Translations under genes and position numbers: made by a program
Notes under the pieces: model-generated
What the model saw: only the letters and a program-made list of their open reading frames with translations
Databases searched by the model: none
What the model was told of the DNA's origin: nothing
In this document: positions 34,570 to 43,392 of the stretch, one piece after another
How positions within the stretch are numbered: the first letter of the stretch is position 1
Layout: every line of letters begins with the position of its first letter
Assembly (NCBI GenBank): GCA_028282885.1
Contig: JANQGX010000041.1
Coordinates: 1-54,719, forward strand
Length of the DNA: 54,719 nt
Direction of reading: 5' to 3'
Source: SAR324 cluster bacterium
GTDB taxonomy: Bacteria; SAR324; XYD2-FULL-50-16

Positions 34570-35889
34570 TTGAACCTGAAAAAACCGATGACAACACCTT
34601 CATTGAATAAAGAGATCCGGGCGGAAGTGGATCGGATCGAGATCATCAATCCTCATACGCATCTTAGGGAGGATTGCCTGACGTCCCATATTGTCGATAT
34701 CCTTTCGTATCACTGGATCTTATCCGAACTGAATAGCGTGGGCATGGATTATGACCAGGTATTTACCAATCCGACTTATAGCCTGGAAGACCGCCTGAAA
34801 TCCGTGATACCCTATTTTTCCCGCATGCGGAATACGTCAACGGCTCGTTGTGTTTACAGTATCACCAGGGATCTGTATGGATTTGATGACGAACTGGACG
34901 AAAGCAACTACTTAAAACTCCTTGATAGCTCAATAAAAAAGAGTTCCCAAACCAACTGGCCCGACCAGGTATTTCACCGGTCCCATATCACAGCGCTGGC
35001 TACCTCGGTTGGAAATGCCAGCGACAGGGGAAACGAACGAGAAAACTTTTTCTTGATGGTGGATCTGCATTACCTCTTCTGGCCGGATGGGGCAACTGAC
35101 CTTTTACCCTGGTTTGACGAATTTGCAGGGGATTCAACCCGATATTTGTCGGCTATCGAGAGCCTTGGTGGAATCGAGATCTCCAAGGCAACCGATATCA
35201 GGCTGATTCTTGACACCTTTTTGCGAGAAGTAAGAACCGGCAGAACCAAATTTTTTAACACCTTTTTGCCGATAGATTTCCGATTTTTAGAGATGTCCGA
35301 CGATTTGGTTGACAGGGCGATTCAGTCATTTAGAAAGTCGCATGGAAAATCCGCGGACGATTTAGACGTTTTGACCGCCTTTGTCACCTGGACCATTCTG
35401 GAAATCCTGAACGAGATGGACGCTACGCTGCAGATAGCGGTCGGCGCCGAGTACTTCATTTGCGGAGGCCGCTCAGTCAGCCGGTTTGAATCGAGCTGGG
35501 TATCTGACATGGTAAAGATATGCCACCGGTTTCCCGAAATCCGATTCGATTTCATGAATGCCTCCGCTGTGATGAACCACGAAATGGCCGTTGCCGCCAA
35601 GATGATCCGTAATTTCTACCTGCAGCCCATGTGGTGGCATACCTATGTACCGGCCTATATCCAATTTCTCGATTGTAGCCTGGACATAGTGCCTGTCGTT
35701 AAACTGGGCGGATTTTACTGCGATGCTTATTACTGCGAGCTGACATACGGCAAGCTGCAGATGGTCAAAGAAGCGCTGGTTGATGTGCTGGCCGGTAAAG
35801 TGAAACAAAAAGTCTTTACTTTGGATTATGCCATTCAAGTGGCAAAACTGCTGCTGAAAGACAATCCTGTTGCCAGATATGATTTGTAG
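34570..35889 (+). CDS. UxaC-like amidohydrolase-superfamily protein (probable sugar isomerase)
   Basis: 439 residues. An early HxH metal motif (NPHTHL), an RYxG-like segment (RDLYGF) and the C-terminal layout of uronate isomerase (an NPH/FMN..H segment DFMNASAVMNHEMA, a WWHT strand, a VVKLGGFYCDAYYCELTYGK segment where UxaC has its 'TDSRSF' loop) suggest a glucuronate isomerase relative, but it is divergent. It is cytoplasmic. Placed between the symporter and the glycyl radical activase, it may turn an aldose or uronate into the ketose used by the downstream kinase. Start is uncertain: TTG 34570 with AGGGAA upstream, or ATG 34588. Confidence 0.6.
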   Translation: MNLKKPMTTPSLNKEIRAEVDRIEIINPHTHLREDCLTSHIVDILSYHWILSELNSVGMDYDQVFTNPTYSLEDRLKSVIPYFSRMRNTSTARCVYSITRDLYGFDDELDESNYLKLLDSSIKKSSQTNWPDQVFHRSHITALATSVGNASDRGNERENFFLMVDLHYLFWPDGATDLLPWFDEFAGDSTRYLSAIESLGGIEISKATDIRLILDTFLREVRTGRTKFFNTFLPIDFRFLEMSDDLVDRAIQSFRKSHGKSADDLDVLTAFVTWTILEILNEMDATLQIAVGAEYFICGGRSVSRFESSWVSDMVKICHRFPEIRFDFMNASAVMNHEMAVAAKMIRNFYLQPMWWHTYVPAYIQFLDCSLDIVPVVKLGGFYCDAYYCELTYGKLQMVKEALVDVLAGKVKQKVFTLDYAIQVAKLLLKDNPVARYDL

Positions 35890-35930
35890 AAAAAGTAATC
35901 GTCGTTCACGCATTCGAAAAGACAGACGCG

Positions 35931-36704
35931 ATGCAGCAAAACAGGATCAAAGGAAAAATCTTTGACATTCAACATTTCTGCTACCAGGATGGTCCGGGAA
36001 TTCGGACAACTATTTTTCTTCATGGCTGTCCTCTAAGGTGCCCCTGGTGTCACAACCCGGAATGCCAGGCTGATGATTTTAACAATACGGGACTCAAAGA
36101 AAAAACGGGCCGAAACGCCATTCGGGAAATCCATGTTGATGAGGCGCTTAAGGCTGTCCTTGAGGATAAGGACTTTTACAGGGAGTCAGGTGGAGGTGTT
36201 ACCATATCCGGCGGAGAGCCGATGCTCCAAACCGATTTTGTTTGTTCGCTACTGGATCGTTGCTCGGAACTGCAGATTCATACTGCCATTGAAACAACGG
36301 GGTTCTGCGATTGGAAACACCTGGATCTGCTCGCTCCTCACACAGATCTTTTCCTGTTCGACCTTAAACTGGTGTCGCCAACGATGCATAGCAAGTGGAC
36401 GGGGGTTGACAATGCCGTCATTCTTGACAACCTGGTAAAGCTGAAAACGGCCGGGCAAGAGATCATCGTCAGAACTCCCTTGATTGCGGGCGTCAACGAT
36501 CATGAGGAATTCGCTGGGATTCTTACATTTTTGAGACGTTACGAATTAACCCGGATGACCATCATCCCTTATCACGAACTATGGGTTGCGAAATTCCGTT
36601 CAATTTATGGGAAGGAGCCGCAGCGGTTTCGTGTGATGAAAGAAACTGAACTGAACATGCATCGGCAGATGGTTTTGGAATACGGACTGCAACTCATCGA
36701 CTGA
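35931..36704 (+). CDS. Glycyl radical enzyme activase (radical SAM)
   Basis: 257 residues. The radical-SAM cluster motif CPLRCPWC (C33, C37, C40) follows DGPGIRTTIFLHG, the family signature, and GGVTISGGEPMLQ is the SAM-binding GGE motif. It would abstract hydrogen from the glycyl radical enzyme encoded 1.5 kb downstream. It lacks the Cys-rich ferredoxin insert common in activases of dehydratase-type enzymes and is thus of the short PflA-like form. Confidence 0.92.
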   Translation: MQQNRIKGKIFDIQHFCYQDGPGIRTTIFLHGCPLRCPWCHNPECQADDFNNTGLKEKTGRNAIREIHVDEALKAVLEDKDFYRESGGGVTISGGEPMLQTDFVCSLLDRCSELQIHTAIETTGFCDWKHLDLLAPHTDLFLFDLKLVSPTMHSKWTGVDNAVILDNLVKLKTAGQEIIVRTPLIAGVNDHEEFAGILTFLRRYELTRMTIIPYHELWVAKFRSIYGKEPQRFRVMKETELNMHRQMVLEYGLQLID

Positions 36705-36713
36705 ACAGAGCTT

Positions 36714-38246
36714 ATGGCGAATCAATCTACGGACTGCCTGATGGGAATCGATCTGGGAACATCCAGTGTTAAAACCCTGATAGCAAATACAAAGGGCAAA
36801 ATTCTGGCGGTTGCCCAACGAGATTATCGGATAGACAGTCCCCGAAAAGATTTCGCCGAGCAAAATCCGGAAAACTGGTGGTGCGGGACAAGCGAAACCA
36901 TCAGGGAAGTCATTCGGGAATCGGGTATTGATGCCTCAGCGATTAAGGGAGTGGGGCTGTCCGGTCAGATGCATGGAACTGTCCTGATCGACAAGTACCG
37001 AAATCTTCTGAGACCTGCGATTATCTGGTGCGATCAGAGGTCTGAACTTGAGGTAAAAGAGATCTATTCCGTCATTTCGAAAGAAGCCCTGGGTGCGGTG
37101 ACGTTGAACAGGGTAGCTACGGGATTTCAACTGGCGTCACTTCTCTGGATTAAAACCAATGAACCTGTGATATTCAACCGCATCGACGAGGTCATTCTGC
37201 CCAAGGATTATATTCGGCTTCGCCTGACGGACACGGTTGGCACCGACTACACGGATGCCTCATCAACCCTTGCGTTTAATTGCGTGGATAGAAGCTGGGC
37301 TTATGAAGTGATCGAGCGATTGGGGATTGACCCGGGGATTTATCCCACCTGCAAGGAATCTATCGAGATTGCCGGTGAGGTCACGCCGGATGCGGCGAAA
37401 GAGACCGGCCTGATGGAGGGAATACCGGTAGTTTATGGGGGAGGTGACCAGCCGATGCAGGCGATTGGCAATGGCATTATCAAACCGGGGATGCTTTCCG
37501 TAACCATCGGCAGCGGCGGACAGGTTTTCACCCCGGTTCATGAACCTTTTTATGACAGCAGATTGAGAACACATACCTTCTGTAATGCTGTTCCGGGCAC
37601 CTGGAATATTATGGGAGCAAGTCTTTGTGCAGGACTGTCACTTAAATGGCTGGCAGAAAACATCATTGGCAATACAAATTTCCAAACTTTGAGCAATGAG
37701 GCCGAAAAGATTCCGCCCGGCAGTGACGGTCTGCTGTTTCTGCCTTATCTGGCAGGCGAACGCACTCCCCATATGGATAACCGTGCCAAGGGTGTTTTCT
37801 TCGGTTTGACATTGCAACATACATGGCAACATATGGTCAGGGCGATTATGGAAGGAGTGGCTTTCTCATTCAGGGATTCCCTGACAGTATTTAACGAGCT
37901 CGGAATAAACACAAACAGGATTATTGCTTCCGGAGGCGGAGCTGCCAGCGGGCTATGGCTGCAGATACTGGCTGATGTTTTAAACCTTGAGGTGTTCCGA
38001 ACCAAAGTATCAGAACAAGCCTGCATGGGAGCGGCAATCACTGCAGGCGTCGGGGTACGGTCATTCAGTAGTTTTGAGGAGGCTTGTGAACTGTTGGTGC
38101 GGCACGGAAAATCATCCGTAAATCCCATAAACGCCAACCTGCATCTGTATGATCGACACTATGCCATCTACCGACAGCTATACAAAAATAACAGGAAATT
38201 ATTCAGGCAATTGGGGGAAAATGAGGGAGAGAATAAAGCGCCTTAA
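36714..38246 (+). CDS. xylB: FGGY carbohydrate kinase, xylulokinase-like
   Basis: 510 residues. Two actin-like domains with GIDLGTSSVKTLI (phosphate 1), GVGLSGQMHGTVLID (XylB signature), RPAIIWCDQRSE, the catalytic Asp in VVYGGGDQPMQAIGNG, and IIASGGGAASGLWLQILADV (adenosine loop). It phosphorylates a ketose, D-xylulose in the best-known relatives; no xylose isomerase is present, so the true substrate may be another ketose from the UxaC-like step. It overlaps the GRE gene by 26 bases. Confidence 0.88.
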   Translation: MANQSTDCLMGIDLGTSSVKTLIANTKGKILAVAQRDYRIDSPRKDFAEQNPENWWCGTSETIREVIRESGIDASAIKGVGLSGQMHGTVLIDKYRNLLRPAIIWCDQRSELEVKEIYSVISKEALGAVTLNRVATGFQLASLLWIKTNEPVIFNRIDEVILPKDYIRLRLTDTVGTDYTDASSTLAFNCVDRSWAYEVIERLGIDPGIYPTCKESIEIAGEVTPDAAKETGLMEGIPVVYGGGDQPMQAIGNGIIKPGMLSVTIGSGGQVFTPVHEPFYDSRLRTHTFCNAVPGTWNIMGASLCAGLSLKWLAENIIGNTNFQTLSNEAEKIPPGSDGLLFLPYLAGERTPHMDNRAKGVFFGLTLQHTWQHMVRAIMEGVAFSFRDSLTVFNELGINTNRIIASGGGAASGLWLQILADVLNLEVFRTKVSEQACMGAAITAGVGVRSFSSFEEACELLVRHGKSSVNPINANLHLYDRHYAIYRQLYKNNRKLFRQLGENEGENKAP

Positions 38247-40503
38247 AGACGCGTTAAATAGCAAAACCGATTTTCAGAACTGGTTCCAGTTGGAACGAAT
38301 TAAAATGGTTTCCTGTCGGATCAATCAACATCAACCACCGCTAATAAAAAGAGCGCGCATGTTTGAAGCGCTTCTGAACAGGATGCCGATTCACCTGGAG
38401 TCCAACGAACGTCTTGCAGGCTCGTTGGATAGCTTTTTTGTCACCAGCTACAACCTCTTCAAGGAAGGACTCGAATCTTTTGACGGATACTGCGGCTATG
38501 AGGATTTGTATGAAGAATTGACCGACGAAAATCCGGATGAGGTAAAGAATTTCTGGTTGGCGGACGAATTTGAACGCCGGATGGCAACTGTCTTTAACAG
38601 TCAGGAAATGGCAGCCATGGATGAGGGGGTCTATTTTGTGGAACCTGTCACGGGTCATTCCATTTTTGATGCCGCTTCAGTGCTAAAAAAAGGATTTGAA
38701 GGACTGCTTGCCGAAACCAGGGAAAGATCATCCAATTGCCGGGATGCCGGTAAAATGACATTTTACCATGCGGTTACCATCAGCCTGGAAGCTGCCATAA
38801 GCCATGCCTGCCGTTTTGCGACGATGGTGGGTAAAATGGCTGCTACCGAGACTGACAGCACAAGAAAGCACGAACTGTTCAGGTTGAAAGAAACCTTGAT
38901 GAAGGTGCCCAAACATCCCGCGACAGGATTCTATGAGGCTGTCGTCTCATTCTGGTTTACCTACGTGGTGATGCATGCCGAACAGACTCCGAATCCCTAC
39001 GCCTTCAGTGTGGGGCGAATCGATCAGTTCCTCTATCCCTATTATAAATCCGGTATCGAGAAAAACGAATTAACGAACATAGACGCGCTGGAGTTGATCG
39101 AAGAGCTGTTACTGAAGTTCAACGTAGGAAACAAGGTTTGGGCCGTATCCCAAAACGCTGTGGTCGGTGGAGTCGATGATAAGGGAATTGATGCAACCAA
39201 CGAATTGACATATCTCTTCATTGAAGCCAGCGAACAGCTTTCGGTTCCCCTTCCCACGCTAACCGTGAAGCTTCATGAAGGCACACCAAAAAAACTGATG
39301 GATAGGGTTGCAACCTTTGCCGCCAAAGGGTTGGGAAATCCCACCATCATCAACGATGACGTGGTTGTAAAATCAAAACTGGCAACAGGGGTTTCCGTGG
39401 AAGATGCCAGAGATTCCGTTATAGCCGGCTGCCAGGAACTTCTGGTTCAAGGTGCTGAAAACGCCAGGACAACGGCTTGCTGGTTCTCCCTGCCAAAGTG
39501 TCTGGAGCTCTCTTTGAACAAGGGCAAATCCATGCTGACAGGCAGGCAACTCGGCCTCGATACCTCAAATCCTTTGGAAGCGAAATCATTTGATGAAATT
39601 AAACAGCTTTTCTGGGCCCAGGTGGATTATTTTCTTGAAGTGGCAACGTCGAACGCATCAGCCTGCGATCAAATTTTATCAGAAAATAGACCCGTCCCCT
39701 TTTTATCTGCGATCACAAAAGATTGTATCGAAAAAGGAATCGATTTTCGTGAAGGTGGCGCTCGATATAATTTTGCAGGATTTTTATGTCACGGGGTGGC
39801 CAACATCGCCGATTCGTTCGTCGCAATTCGCAATTTGGTTTTCGAGCGACAGGAGGTGAAATTCGAAGATCTTATCAATGCCTTGAAAAGCAACTGGGAG
39901 GGTTTTGAGACAATTCACCAGGCGGTTCTCAATGAACCCAAATACGGCAACAATGAGATGGAGGTGGATGCAATAGCGGTCGAAACTGCCGAAACCATTT
40001 CGGAAAAAGTATCAGCCTATCAAACCAAATCCGGTGCAACCTTCAGGTGCGGGTTTAGCACCCCATCCACCCATGTGCTCTATGGAAGAAAATGCGCAGC
40101 TACTCCTGACGGCCGAAAACATGGGGAAAGTTTTGCATACGGAATCGGCCCCATGCAGGGTGTAAACCGAAAAGGGCCAACCGCAGTGATCCATTCCTGT
40201 ACTAAATTCCCCCATTGGAAGGCCCATCACGGCCTGGCCCTTAACTTCTCCCTGCCCCCTTCGGCGGTTGACGGAGAAGCCGGAAAAGACAGATTAAGGA
40301 GCCTGATCTCTGTTTATCAACAGAAGGGCGGTCGCTATCTTCAGTTCAATATCCAGGACGTGGAAGTTCTAAAAAAAGCGCAAAAGCATCCACATCAATA
40401 CCGGGATCTGATCGTCAGGGTACACGGTATGAGCGCATATTTCATCAACCTGGATCCCCTGATTCAACAGGACATCATCGACCGAATCAGTTGCGGATTG
40501 TGA
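38221..40503 (+). CDS. Glycyl radical enzyme of unassigned substrate
   Basis: 760 residues. Catalytic Cys404 lies in IAGCQELL, with Glu406 two residues on: the C-x-E pair of glycerol/choline/isethionate-type eliminases, not the Cys-Cys of pyruvate formate-lyase. The radical Gly736 is in RVHGMSAYF near the C-terminus. GRE N-terminal pattern RIKRLKDAL and RARMFEALLNRMP also fits. It acts under anoxia. The start ATG 38221 has GGGGG upstream inside the end of xylB; the frame extends upstream to 38149. Substrate likely derived from the sugar pathway encoded by the neighbours. Family firm, reaction inferred only as C-O, C-N or C-C/C-S cleavage. Confidence 0.93.
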   Translation: MRERIKRLKDALNSKTDFQNWFQLERIKMVSCRINQHQPPLIKRARMFEALLNRMPIHLESNERLAGSLDSFFVTSYNLFKEGLESFDGYCGYEDLYEELTDENPDEVKNFWLADEFERRMATVFNSQEMAAMDEGVYFVEPVTGHSIFDAASVLKKGFEGLLAETRERSSNCRDAGKMTFYHAVTISLEAAISHACRFATMVGKMAATETDSTRKHELFRLKETLMKVPKHPATGFYEAVVSFWFTYVVMHAEQTPNPYAFSVGRIDQFLYPYYKSGIEKNELTNIDALELIEELLLKFNVGNKVWAVSQNAVVGGVDDKGIDATNELTYLFIEASEQLSVPLPTLTVKLHEGTPKKLMDRVATFAAKGLGNPTIINDDVVVKSKLATGVSVEDARDSVIAGCQELLVQGAENARTTACWFSLPKCLELSLNKGKSMLTGRQLGLDTSNPLEAKSFDEIKQLFWAQVDYFLEVATSNASACDQILSENRPVPFLSAITKDCIEKGIDFREGGARYNFAGFLCHGVANIADSFVAIRNLVFERQEVKFEDLINALKSNWEGFETIHQAVLNEPKYGNNEMEVDAIAVETAETISEKVSAYQTKSGATFRCGFSTPSTHVLYGRKCAATPDGRKHGESFAYGIGPMQGVNRKGPTAVIHSCTKFPHWKAHHGLALNFSLPPSAVDGEAGKDRLRSLISVYQQKGGRYLQFNIQDVEVLKKAQKHPHQYRDLIVRVHGMSAYFINLDPLIQQDIIDRISCGL

Positions 40504-40841
40504 GCAGGATTCGGTTTTCACTCACCACACACCTTAGGACATGAAGGAGGATGAAGTGGGTTAGGCATTCAAAATCCAGGCTGCTTGCGATATTTTAGCT
40601 CCCGGTTTCGATTATACACAAATGGAAGTTAATTTTGGCACAAGCCTCAGAAAGTGCGCCTGAAACTCAACAGGAAACGCCGGAGGTCAGTCTTGCTGAC
40701 ATCCGAACACCACATTGTCAGAAAATAACCGATTCTCAACATTATCAACCCGGATAGTGGATTGCTTCTCCGTCTAGACTTACAAAACGGAAAGGTGATC
40801 GACCACAGCGTAATTGTTTCTGTATGCTAAAACCATACGAA

Positions 40842-41705
40842 TTACCCCAAACTACATTTGGCAGCCTCATAGCCGAGAATTGCCTTTTTCCTGGAAGCGC
40901 CCCAGCGATAGCGATGTATTGAGCCACTTTTAGCGATCACGCGATGACAGGGAATCAGGTATCCAACCGGATTAATAGCAATGGCATTTGCAACGGCTCG
41001 AAATGCCGTCGGGCGCCCCATCAAAACTGCAATATCCTGATAAGAGGCAACGGTTCCTTCGGGAATGGATAACAACGCCTTCCAAACACTAATCTGAAAG
41101 TTGGTACCCTTCACATGCAGATGAAACGGACCGCCGGAATCAGAGGATTGAATGCCAAAAATCCTTTTGATAATCTCGGCAGACGGTTTTTCATCCTCCA
41201 TGAATCTTGCCAAAGGCCAGTTGTCGGTTAATTGATGAAGCGCTTCCGATCTGTCTGTATCCTGTACAAATCCGAGGTGACAAATCCCCCGGGGTGTGCT
41301 GGCAACAAGACACTTCCCGAAGGGAGTGTCGCAAAATCCATAACGAATCTCCAATCCTGCCCCCATTCGTTTATATTCACCCGGTGTCATCGCCTCGAAG
41401 TTGATAAACAGATCATGTAGACGACCAGGACCCGATAATCCCGCATCAAGAGAAGTATCCAGAAGATTAGCTGATTCACTGAGTTTGCGTTTGGTATACT
41501 CAAGTGTCAAGAATTGCATGAATTGTGTTGGCGTGACACCTGCCCACTTCTTAAACAACCGGTTAAAGTGGAACTTACTCAGATTAACACTTGCCGCCAT
41601 CTGTTCCAGAGTTGGCTGTGATTTGAAATGGGTTTCCATAAACCGGATCGCTTTTTCAATTCTCTGATAATCGTCCGCCTCTTCGATAAAAGTCTTGTGT
41701 TCCAT
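40842..41705 (-). CDS. AraC-type domain fused to O6-alkylguanine-DNA alkyltransferase
   Basis: 287 residues. An AraC helix-turn-helix region (about 10-110: MAASVNLSKFHFNRLFKKWA) is joined to an Ogt/AdaB methyltransferase with the acceptor Cys253 in PCHRVI and the preceding FRAVANAIAINPVGYLI. It removes alkyl groups from guanine in a suicide reaction and may act as a regulator. The zinc-Cys AdaA phosphotriester domain of E. coli Ada is missing. The gap 40504-40841 before it holds no recognisable gene. Confidence 0.9.
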   Translation of the reverse strand: MEHKTFIEEADDYQRIEKAIRFMETHFKSQPTLEQMAASVNLSKFHFNRLFKKWAGVTPTQFMQFLTLEYTKRKLSESANLLDTSLDAGLSGPGRLHDLFINFEAMTPGEYKRMGAGLEIRYGFCDTPFGKCLVASTPRGICHLGFVQDTDRSEALHQLTDNWPLARFMEDEKPSAEIIKRIFGIQSSDSGGPFHLHVKGTNFQISVWKALLSIPEGTVASYQDIAVLMGRPTAFRAVANAIAINPVGYLIPCHRVIAKSGSIHRYRWGASRKKAILGYEAAKCSLG

Positions 41706-41755
41706 CTCTGCTCCTTTTCTTTAATACATACGATAATGAAATAGCCACAAGGTGA

Positions 41756-41796
41756 CCACCCGAATCTTGCTCTAATTCACGGCAAGATTCGGGTGG
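41756..41796. promoter_or_regulatory. Perfect 15-bp hairpin between the repair gene and the DMT exporter
   Basis: CCACCCGAATCTTGC (41756-41770) and GCAAGATTCGGGTGG (41782-41796) form a perfect 15-bp stem with an 11-nt loop. It lies in the divergent promoter space, 77 bp before the exporter start. There is no clear T run on either side, so it is not an obvious terminator; operator, attenuator or mobile-element end are open options. Confidence 0.6.
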
Positions 41797-41872
41797 ATAA
41801 TTCCACCAGGCAAACCCAAACTGGAAAAGAATAGTTTAAATAAAAACCCCGTTTACCGACAGGAGAGCCACT

Positions 41873-42838
41873 ATGAAGACGATGACAATGAAAAAACCGG
41901 CAACACAAACCATGGACCGGGTGAATTACCGAATGAATTCAAAAGAATGGGGACTCTTGCTTTTTCTGTCCATGATTTGGGGGGGATCCTTTTTCTTTAT
42001 TGAAGTTGCCGTTAAAGACATAACGCCCTTTTCCGTCGTGCTGGGCCGTGTCGGCCTGGCTTCTGTTTTTTTGCTCCTGTTTATCCGTGTCAAAGGGCTT
42101 AAAATGCCGGGATTTTCCAAAATCTGGGGCAGTTTTATCATTATGGGGCTGCTCAATAACGTCTTGCCATTCAGCTTGATTGTTTGGGGGCAAACACATA
42201 TTCAGAGCAGCCTGGCATCAATCCTTAATGCAACAACACCCATATTTACCGTGATCATGGCCCATTTAACCACGAAAGATGAGAAACTGACCCTTAATCG
42301 GGGTTTGGGCGTCATTATCGGTTGGATTGGTGTTGCGGTGTTAATAGGGGCTACCTCATTAAAGGTGAGAGATTTCCGTATTTTGGGACAACTTGCCGTA
42401 TTGGGGGCTGCATTCTCGTATTCCTGCGCTGCCATATACGGAAGACGGTTTAAAGGGATAAATCCGGTGATTGTGGCAACAGGAATGCTTATGGGCTCAA
42501 CGCTGGTAATGATTCCCCTGGTGTTCATATTTGAAACACCATTTAATCTCACCCCGGGATTTATCGCATGGGGAGCAATGACCGGACTTGCCCTGGTCAG
42601 CACGTCATTGGCCTATATCGTCTATTTCCGATTGCTGGCTTTGGCGGGCGCTACCAATTTGCTCCTGGTAACTTTTTTAATTCCGGTCAGTGCCATATTG
42701 CTCGGCATACTCGTTTTGGGAGAGCGGCTCGATTGGAATGATATTGTCGGTATGGCTGTTATATTCACAGGTCTGGTTGTTATCGATGGCAGGGTGTTAC
42801 AAATTGGGAAAAGCGCTCGGGAAAATCATGGAGGCTGA
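41873..42838 (+). CDS. DMT superfamily transporter (EamA)
   Basis: 321 residues, ten predicted helices in two EamA repeats. MIWGGSFFFIEVAVKDITPF is the typical first-repeat start, NNVLPFSLIVWGQTHIQSSL and SILNATTPIFTVIMAHL follow, and the second repeat has SYSCAAIYGRRF and the conserved terminal LGERLDWNDIVGMAVI. Members export amino acids or other small metabolites. A short charged N-terminal tail precedes the first helix. AGGAGAG ribosome site. A strong hairpin lies upstream. Substrate unknown. Confidence 0.88.
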   Translation: MKTMTMKKPATQTMDRVNYRMNSKEWGLLLFLSMIWGGSFFFIEVAVKDITPFSVVLGRVGLASVFLLLFIRVKGLKMPGFSKIWGSFIIMGLLNNVLPFSLIVWGQTHIQSSLASILNATTPIFTVIMAHLTTKDEKLTLNRGLGVIIGWIGVAVLIGATSLKVRDFRILGQLAVLGAAFSYSCAAIYGRRFKGINPVIVATGMLMGSTLVMIPLVFIFETPFNLTPGFIAWGAMTGLALVSTSLAYIVYFRLLALAGATNLLLVTFLIPVSAILLGILVLGERLDWNDIVGMAVIFTGLVVIDGRVLQIGKSARENHGG

Positions 42839-43054
42839 TTTGTCTGAAACATAAAAGAGAGATGTGGCTATGGCAGGATTATCTCAGTGCCCCAATAGAG
42901 CGCGGTAGTCTGAAGTGCACTGAAAGATGTAAAACCGGGCCCTAAAAGCCATTGATGAATCAACCATGCAATCCCCTTTTTTATAAATCCGGAAATCTAA
43001 TTCAAAATCGGAAAATCAATTTAGCAACTTTCCGGGTTGACAACAAGATTATTG

Positions 43055-43070
43055 TTCGATAGTTATAGAA
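43055..43070. promoter_or_regulatory. Candidate ArsR operator at the second arsR gene
   Basis: TTCGATAGTTATAGAA, with an inner perfect dyad ATAGTT-ATAG-AACTAT (43059-43074). It lies just after a TTGACA (43037-43042) and directly before the ATG at 43073. A second partial copy, TTCGATAATTC on the minus strand at 43086-43076, overlaps the first codons. Same pattern as the sites near 7961 and 8372. Confidence 0.55.
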
Positions 43071-43072
43071 CT

Positions 43073-43372
43073 ATGGAATTATCGAAAATATTCAAAGCTC
43101 TCTCCAATGAGCAGCGGCTGACATTGTTTAAGTACTTGTATGAATGGCAGGTAAAGAATATGTCTGCGGACGAGGATCTTGCCTGTTGCGGCGGCATTGA
43201 AAAGGCTTTTACCAAAGCATGCGGATGTATGTCTATATCGCGTTCCACCATCTCGCATCACTTGAAAGAGTTGCAGAACGCGGGCCTGATTACCTGCACA
43301 CGAGAAGGAAAAACGATGTCGTGCAAAATAAATGAAGAAGCGATTAAGCTGGTGAAAAGTTTTGTAGATTAA
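43073..43372 (+). CDS. arsR: ArsR/SmtB family metalloregulator, Cys-rich
   Basis: 99 residues: KIFKALSNEQRLTLFKYL, a Cys-rich stretch DLACCGGIEKAFTKACGCM where other ArsR proteins carry ELCVCDL, recognition helix SRSTISHHLKELQNAGLI and wing CTREGKTMSCKI. The four Cys before the recognition helix make thiolate metal(loid) sensing likely. Start: ATG 43073 fits the family; an upstream TTG at 43037 coincides with a -35-like TTGACA. There is no ribosome site before 43073, so the mRNA may be leaderless. It precedes gshA by 82 bp. Confidence 0.85.
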   Translation: MELSKIFKALSNEQRLTLFKYLYEWQVKNMSADEDLACCGGIEKAFTKACGCMSISRSTISHHLKELQNAGLITCTREGKTMSCKINEEAIKLVKSFVD

Positions 43373-43392
43373 GTTTTTTTTTGTCGCTATTG

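Noticed and set aside
38221..40503. Annotation of the glycyl radical enzyme as pyruvate formate-lyase (pflB)
   Set aside because: The active-site motif is Cys-x-Glu, not the Cys-Cys pair of pyruvate formate-lyase, and the operon context is sugar processing.
40504..40841. Possible coding in the gap after the GRE gene
   Set aside because: Short frames of 30-45 codons occur on the plus strand but none has a start signal or recognisable family; one hint of a decarboxylase-like segment was too short to support.
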